A stretch of 7,844 nucleotides of DNA from Methanosarcinales archaeon (GTDB lineage Archaea > Halobacteriota > Syntropharchaeia > Alkanophagales > Methanospirareceae), in the NCBI GenBank assembly GCA_025464345.1, contig JAODGP010000057.1, positions 1 to 7,844 on the forward strand, given 5' to 3'. The position numbers and the translations under genes were made by a program. Positions 5,407 through 7,844 of the stretch are shown here, piece by piece (within the stretch, counting starts at the first letter, position 1; every line of letters begins with the position of its first letter). The notes under the pieces are model-generated. The model ran no database searches. It worked only from the letters and a program-made list of their open reading frames with translations, and was not told the origin of the DNA.

Positions 5407-6507
5407 ATGAGCATGGCAAAAGCGAATGGTTTTCCGGTATGTTGCTATTGCGGCGCCTGTGCTGCGTTCATACCAGACTTTGAGAAGTACAGGGAGGAAG
5501 AAGTTGTATGGGATAAAGGTTGCGGTGGTTCGGCAGGTTTCTGCTTCAGTTTCTGTCCGCGCTCATTCGCAGCCTGCCGGCTGTGCGAGGAGGAATGTCC
5601 GAGGAAAGATTATGGTGTGTGTGATTTCAGTCCGAACACGTCATCACCGGAGAGGCGAATTCTGGCATATTATGAGGATATACTGATAGCAAGGTCTAAA
5701 GATGAGACTTTGAGAGGTGGAGCTGATGGTAGTGCCGTAACGGCGATACTCTGTAAAGCACTGGAGGAAGGCTTTATAGACGCTGCTGTTATTGCCATAC
5801 GGACTGAGAACTGGCGAGCCGAACCTTTTGTCGCCACCACACCGGAAGAAGTATTGCGGGGTGCGGGTCCAAAATACACGGTCTGTCCTTCGGTTCTGGG
5901 CTTATGGGAAGCGATAGACCGTGGCTATGAGAACATCGCAATGGTCGGTACAGGATGCAATATAGAGGCAGTGAGACGGCTCCAGGCATTGCGCATGCCC
6001 ACTCTGGAGCTTGACCGCGTGAAGGTCCTGATCGGGCTCTTTGGCACTGAAACGTTCTGGCATCGCGAGCTCGTCCGGTTTCTCGCAGAACGAGATATAG
6101 ATATCAGGGATGTAGAGAAGTTCTATGTTACGAAAGGCAACTTCATGGTGGTCACAAAGGATTCGGAGTTCAGCATCCCTACGGGGGAACTGGATGCCTG
6201 TGTGCGTGATACTTGCCGGCTGTGCGAAGATTTCACCGCTCAGCTTGCGGATGTCTCCGCAGGCTCTTCTGGCTCGCCCGAAGGCTGGTCTTCATTGATT
6301 GTTCGTACACAGGCGGGCAGAGAGCTGTTGAAAATCGCGGATGCCGCAATAGAGACGAAGCCGATGGACGAAGCGGGGATAAACAGGATAAAACGATTCG
6401 CTTTTAAGAAGAAGATGGTGAATTATGGTCATATAATGGACCAGATGAGAGTTTGTGCCGCGTGCTTGACGAATCCGTATTCTTTTACATTGCAAAGAGG
6501 TGATTGA
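5407..6507 (+). CDS. FrhB/FdhB-family F420-oxidising Fe-S flavoprotein
   Basis: Members of this family hold FAD and iron-sulfur clusters and exchange electrons with coenzyme F420. The 366-residue protein begins with a cysteine-rich part (C12, C13, C15, C18, C39, C46, C50, C57, C60, C64, C72) that could carry two [4Fe-4S] clusters; the Pro after C50 and C64 is typical of ferredoxin sites. The core has family hallmarks: LRGGADGSAVTAIL with the following ALEEGFIDAAVI (about 102-129), GPKYTVCPS (154-162), MVGTGCNIEA (179-188), IGLFGTETF (209-217), and C270xxC273 before EDF and ADVSAGSSG, then GWSSLIVRT. Where relatives usually read GLFC, this one has glycine (G213). No membrane segments are seen, so it is cytosolic. 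One base separates it from the next gene, indicating an operon in which it would feed F420H2 electrons to the glutamate-synthase-like partner. The substrate pairing is inferred from context. Confidence 0.9.
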   Translation: MSMAKANGFPVCCYCGACAAFIPDFEKYREEEVVWDKGCGGSAGFCFSFCPRSFAACRLCEEECPRKDYGVCDFSPNTSSPERRILAYYEDILIARSKDETLRGGADGSAVTAILCKALEEGFIDAAVIAIRTENWRAEPFVATTPEEVLRGAGPKYTVCPSVLGLWEAIDRGYENIAMVGTGCNIEAVRRLQALRMPTLELDRVKVLIGLFGTETFWHRELVRFLAERDIDIRDVEKFYVTKGNFMVVTKDSEFSIPTGELDACVRDTCRLCEDFTAQLADVSAGSSGSPEGWSSLIVRTQAGRELLKIADAAIETKPMDEAGINRIKRFAFKKKMVNYGHIMDQMRVCAACLTNPYSFTLQRGD

Positions 6508-6508
6508 A

Positions 6509-7844
6509 ATGGGAGATATATATGCAAATGCGAGGTCTACCACGGGTACGTCCGTGCGGAGGCGAGACGTGAACACACTGAGCGGGATGTGTCCGATATG
6601 TGTGAAGGAGTGTACAGTGCTATGCGAGATAGGTAAGAGTGCGTTCAGGGGCAGAGAGGTGTTGTATCCTGAGCCTGAGCAATTTGGCTGGAGTACAGCC
6701 GCATCAAATAAGGATTACGGGCTCGATTGGTCACATTTCAATATCCTCTCGCGGCTGCGTGGCGCGGAAGGCATAGAACCCAGTTCAGATGTAGCGCTCT
6801 TCACCAATGTGGACATAGAAACGAAGATAGGGGGGATCCCACTGAAGCTGCCACTCGCTATCGGCGCGTTTGGCTCCACCGATGTGGGTAAGAACAACTG
6901 GGATGCACTTGCTATCGGCGCTGCACTCTCAGGGATAATAATAATCATCGGTGAGAACGTCTGCGGTGTGGATCACGAATCGGTATTCACGAACGGCAAA
7001 GTGACGAAATCGCCGGAGATGGAACGGCGGGTCAGACTCTTCAAGGAGTACTGGGATGGTAAATACGGCGATGTCGCAGTGCAGACGAACGTAGAAGACC
7101 AGCGATTTGGTGTGGATGAGTACGTGATCTCAAAGCTGGAAGTGAACATAGTGGAACGGAAATGGGGGCAGGGAGCGAAGGCGATAGGCGGTGAGATACG
7201 TGTATCCTCGCTGGAAAGGGCACTGGAACTGAAGAGAAGGGGTTATGTCGTGCAGCCGGACCCTGAGGATGCTGCTGTTCAGGAAGCATTTAAGGACGGG
7301 CTGTTCAGGACTTTTGAACGCCACAGCCGTGTGGGCTTCCCGGAGGAGCGTGGCTTTGTCGAGGATGTCGAATGGCTACGCAGCGCAGGTGCGAAATACG
7401 TGACGATAAAAACGGGTGCTTACCGCCCCGTGGATGTGGCATGGACGATGAAAGTCGCTTCTGAGGCGAAGGTTGATTACATAACGTTTGATGGTGCCGG
7501 CGGTGGCACGGGAATGAGTCCCGTACCGATGATGAACGAGATGAGCACCCCCACCGTTTATTTAGAAGCGCAGATACTCAGGTGCGCGAGGATACTGGAG
7601 CGTGCGGGCAAGTACGTGCCCGATATAAGCATGGCTGGGGGGTTCGTAAACGAGACGCAGATGCTCAAAGCGATAGCACTCAGCAATTTCGGCGGTAACA
7701 ATGGCAGAGGTCCATTCGTCAGGACGATCACAATGGCACGATCTCCATTAACGGCAGCGATGAAGTCGCTATATTTCACCGAACTCGCAGAGAAGAACAG
7801 ATTGCCACGTGATTTCGTACACAAGTACGGTAACACGCCTGAAC
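6509..7844 (+). CDS. Glutamate-synthase-like FMN/Fe-S protein, C-terminus beyond window
   Basis: The ATG at 6509 follows GAGGTGA (6497-6503) by five bases, and the frame is open for 445 codons to the window end. A short N-terminal cysteine motif, C28PIC31VKEC35TVLC39, probably binds a [4Fe-4S] cluster. The rest matches the FMN-binding synthase domain of GltB: QGAKAIGGEIRVSSLE (221-236), a phosphate-binding stretch around KTGAYRP (301-307), and ITFDGAGGGTGMSPVP (325-340) as the FMN and 2-oxoglutarate region, followed by a barrel strand (DISMAGGF) and GGNNGRGPF (395-403). In glutamate synthase this domain makes glutamate from 2-oxoglutarate and ammonia released by a separate glutaminase domain, using reduced FMN. 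No glutaminase domain precedes it; one could be encoded downstream. Tight coupling to the FrhB-like gene suggests F420H2 as electron source. The usual 3Fe-4S cysteines, if present, lie past the window. Related FMN enzymes of other function cannot be excluded. Confidence 0.88.
   Translation, partial: MGDIYANARSTTGTSVRRRDVNTLSGMCPICVKECTVLCEIGKSAFRGREVLYPEPEQFGWSTAASNKDYGLDWSHFNILSRLRGAEGIEPSSDVALFTNVDIETKIGGIPLKLPLAIGAFGSTDVGKNNWDALAIGAALSGIIIIIGENVCGVDHESVFTNGKVTKSPEMERRVRLFKEYWDGKYGDVAVQTNVEDQRFGVDEYVISKLEVNIVERKWGQGAKAIGGEIRVSSLERALELKRRGYVVQPDPEDAAVQEAFKDGLFRTFERHSRVGFPEERGFVEDVEWLRSAGAKYVTIKTGAYRPVDVAWTMKVASEAKVDYITFDGAGGGTGMSPVPMMNEMSTPTVYLEAQILRCARILERAGKYVPDISMAGGFVNETQMLKAIALSNFGGNNGRGPFVRTITMARSPLTAAMKSLYFTELAEKNRLPRDFVHKYGNTPE

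Noticed and set aside
5407..6507. Possible frameshift or decay in the FrhB-like gene because of the GLFG and GTGC motif changes
   Set aside because: The frame is intact, all other motifs are present in order, and the downstream gene is tightly coupled, so the gene appears functional.
1..7844. Mobile element, CRISPR array or integration site
   Set aside because: No transposase, integrase, direct-repeat array, terminal inverted repeats or tRNA gene could be seen in either strand.

Overview
The window looks archaeal. Recognisable genes have strong purine-rich ribosome binding sites, and several are preceded by TATA boxes with purine-rich BRE-like elements. One pair of genes belongs to coenzyme F420 chemistry. 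Together with a CcmF-type cytochrome c maturation protein, a small multiheme cytochrome c and a multi-sensor histidine kinase, this suggests an anaerobic euryarchaeon with cytochromes, for example an ANME-1 / Syntropharchaeia-like methane or alkane oxidiser, or a member of the Archaeoglobi. The lineage is an inference from gene content and style; there is no rRNA or other phylogenetic marker here.

Layout. Bases 1-142 (minus) hold the first 47 codons of an exported protein of unknown function. It diverges from a complete ccmF-like gene (335-2224, plus). That gene converges, with a 15-base gap, on a 203-residue NapC/NrfH-like cytochrome with six predicted haem sites (2240-2851, minus). Upstream of the cytochrome on the same strand is a 774-residue membrane histidine kinase with GAF and two PAS domains (3002-5326, minus). 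An 80-base divergent promoter region separates the kinase from a plus-strand operon. Its first gene is an F420-oxidising FrhB/FdhB-family iron-sulfur flavoprotein (5407-6507). One base later comes a glutamate-synthase-like FMN/Fe-S protein (6509 to beyond the window end).

How the genes may work together. The first half is a cytochrome c module: CcmF would attach haem to apocytochromes outside the membrane, and the neighbouring membrane-anchored cytochrome is a plausible client and quinone- or methanophenazine-linked electron carrier. The kinase carries clustered cysteines in its sensor domains and could report redox state, but no response regulator lies in the window. The second half is an electron-transfer pair: the FrhB-like subunit would take electrons from F420H2 and pass them to the glutamate-synthase-like subunit. 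The visible part of that subunit has the FMN-domain hallmarks but begins without a glutaminase domain.

Points that stand out are a CX3CH first haem site in the cytochrome beside a ccmF gene, a palindrome exactly between TATA box and predicted start site of the cytochrome gene, cysteine motifs in the kinase sensors, and a glycine where FrhB relatives usually have a cysteine. I see no tRNA, rRNA, CRISPR array, insertion sequence or integration site.
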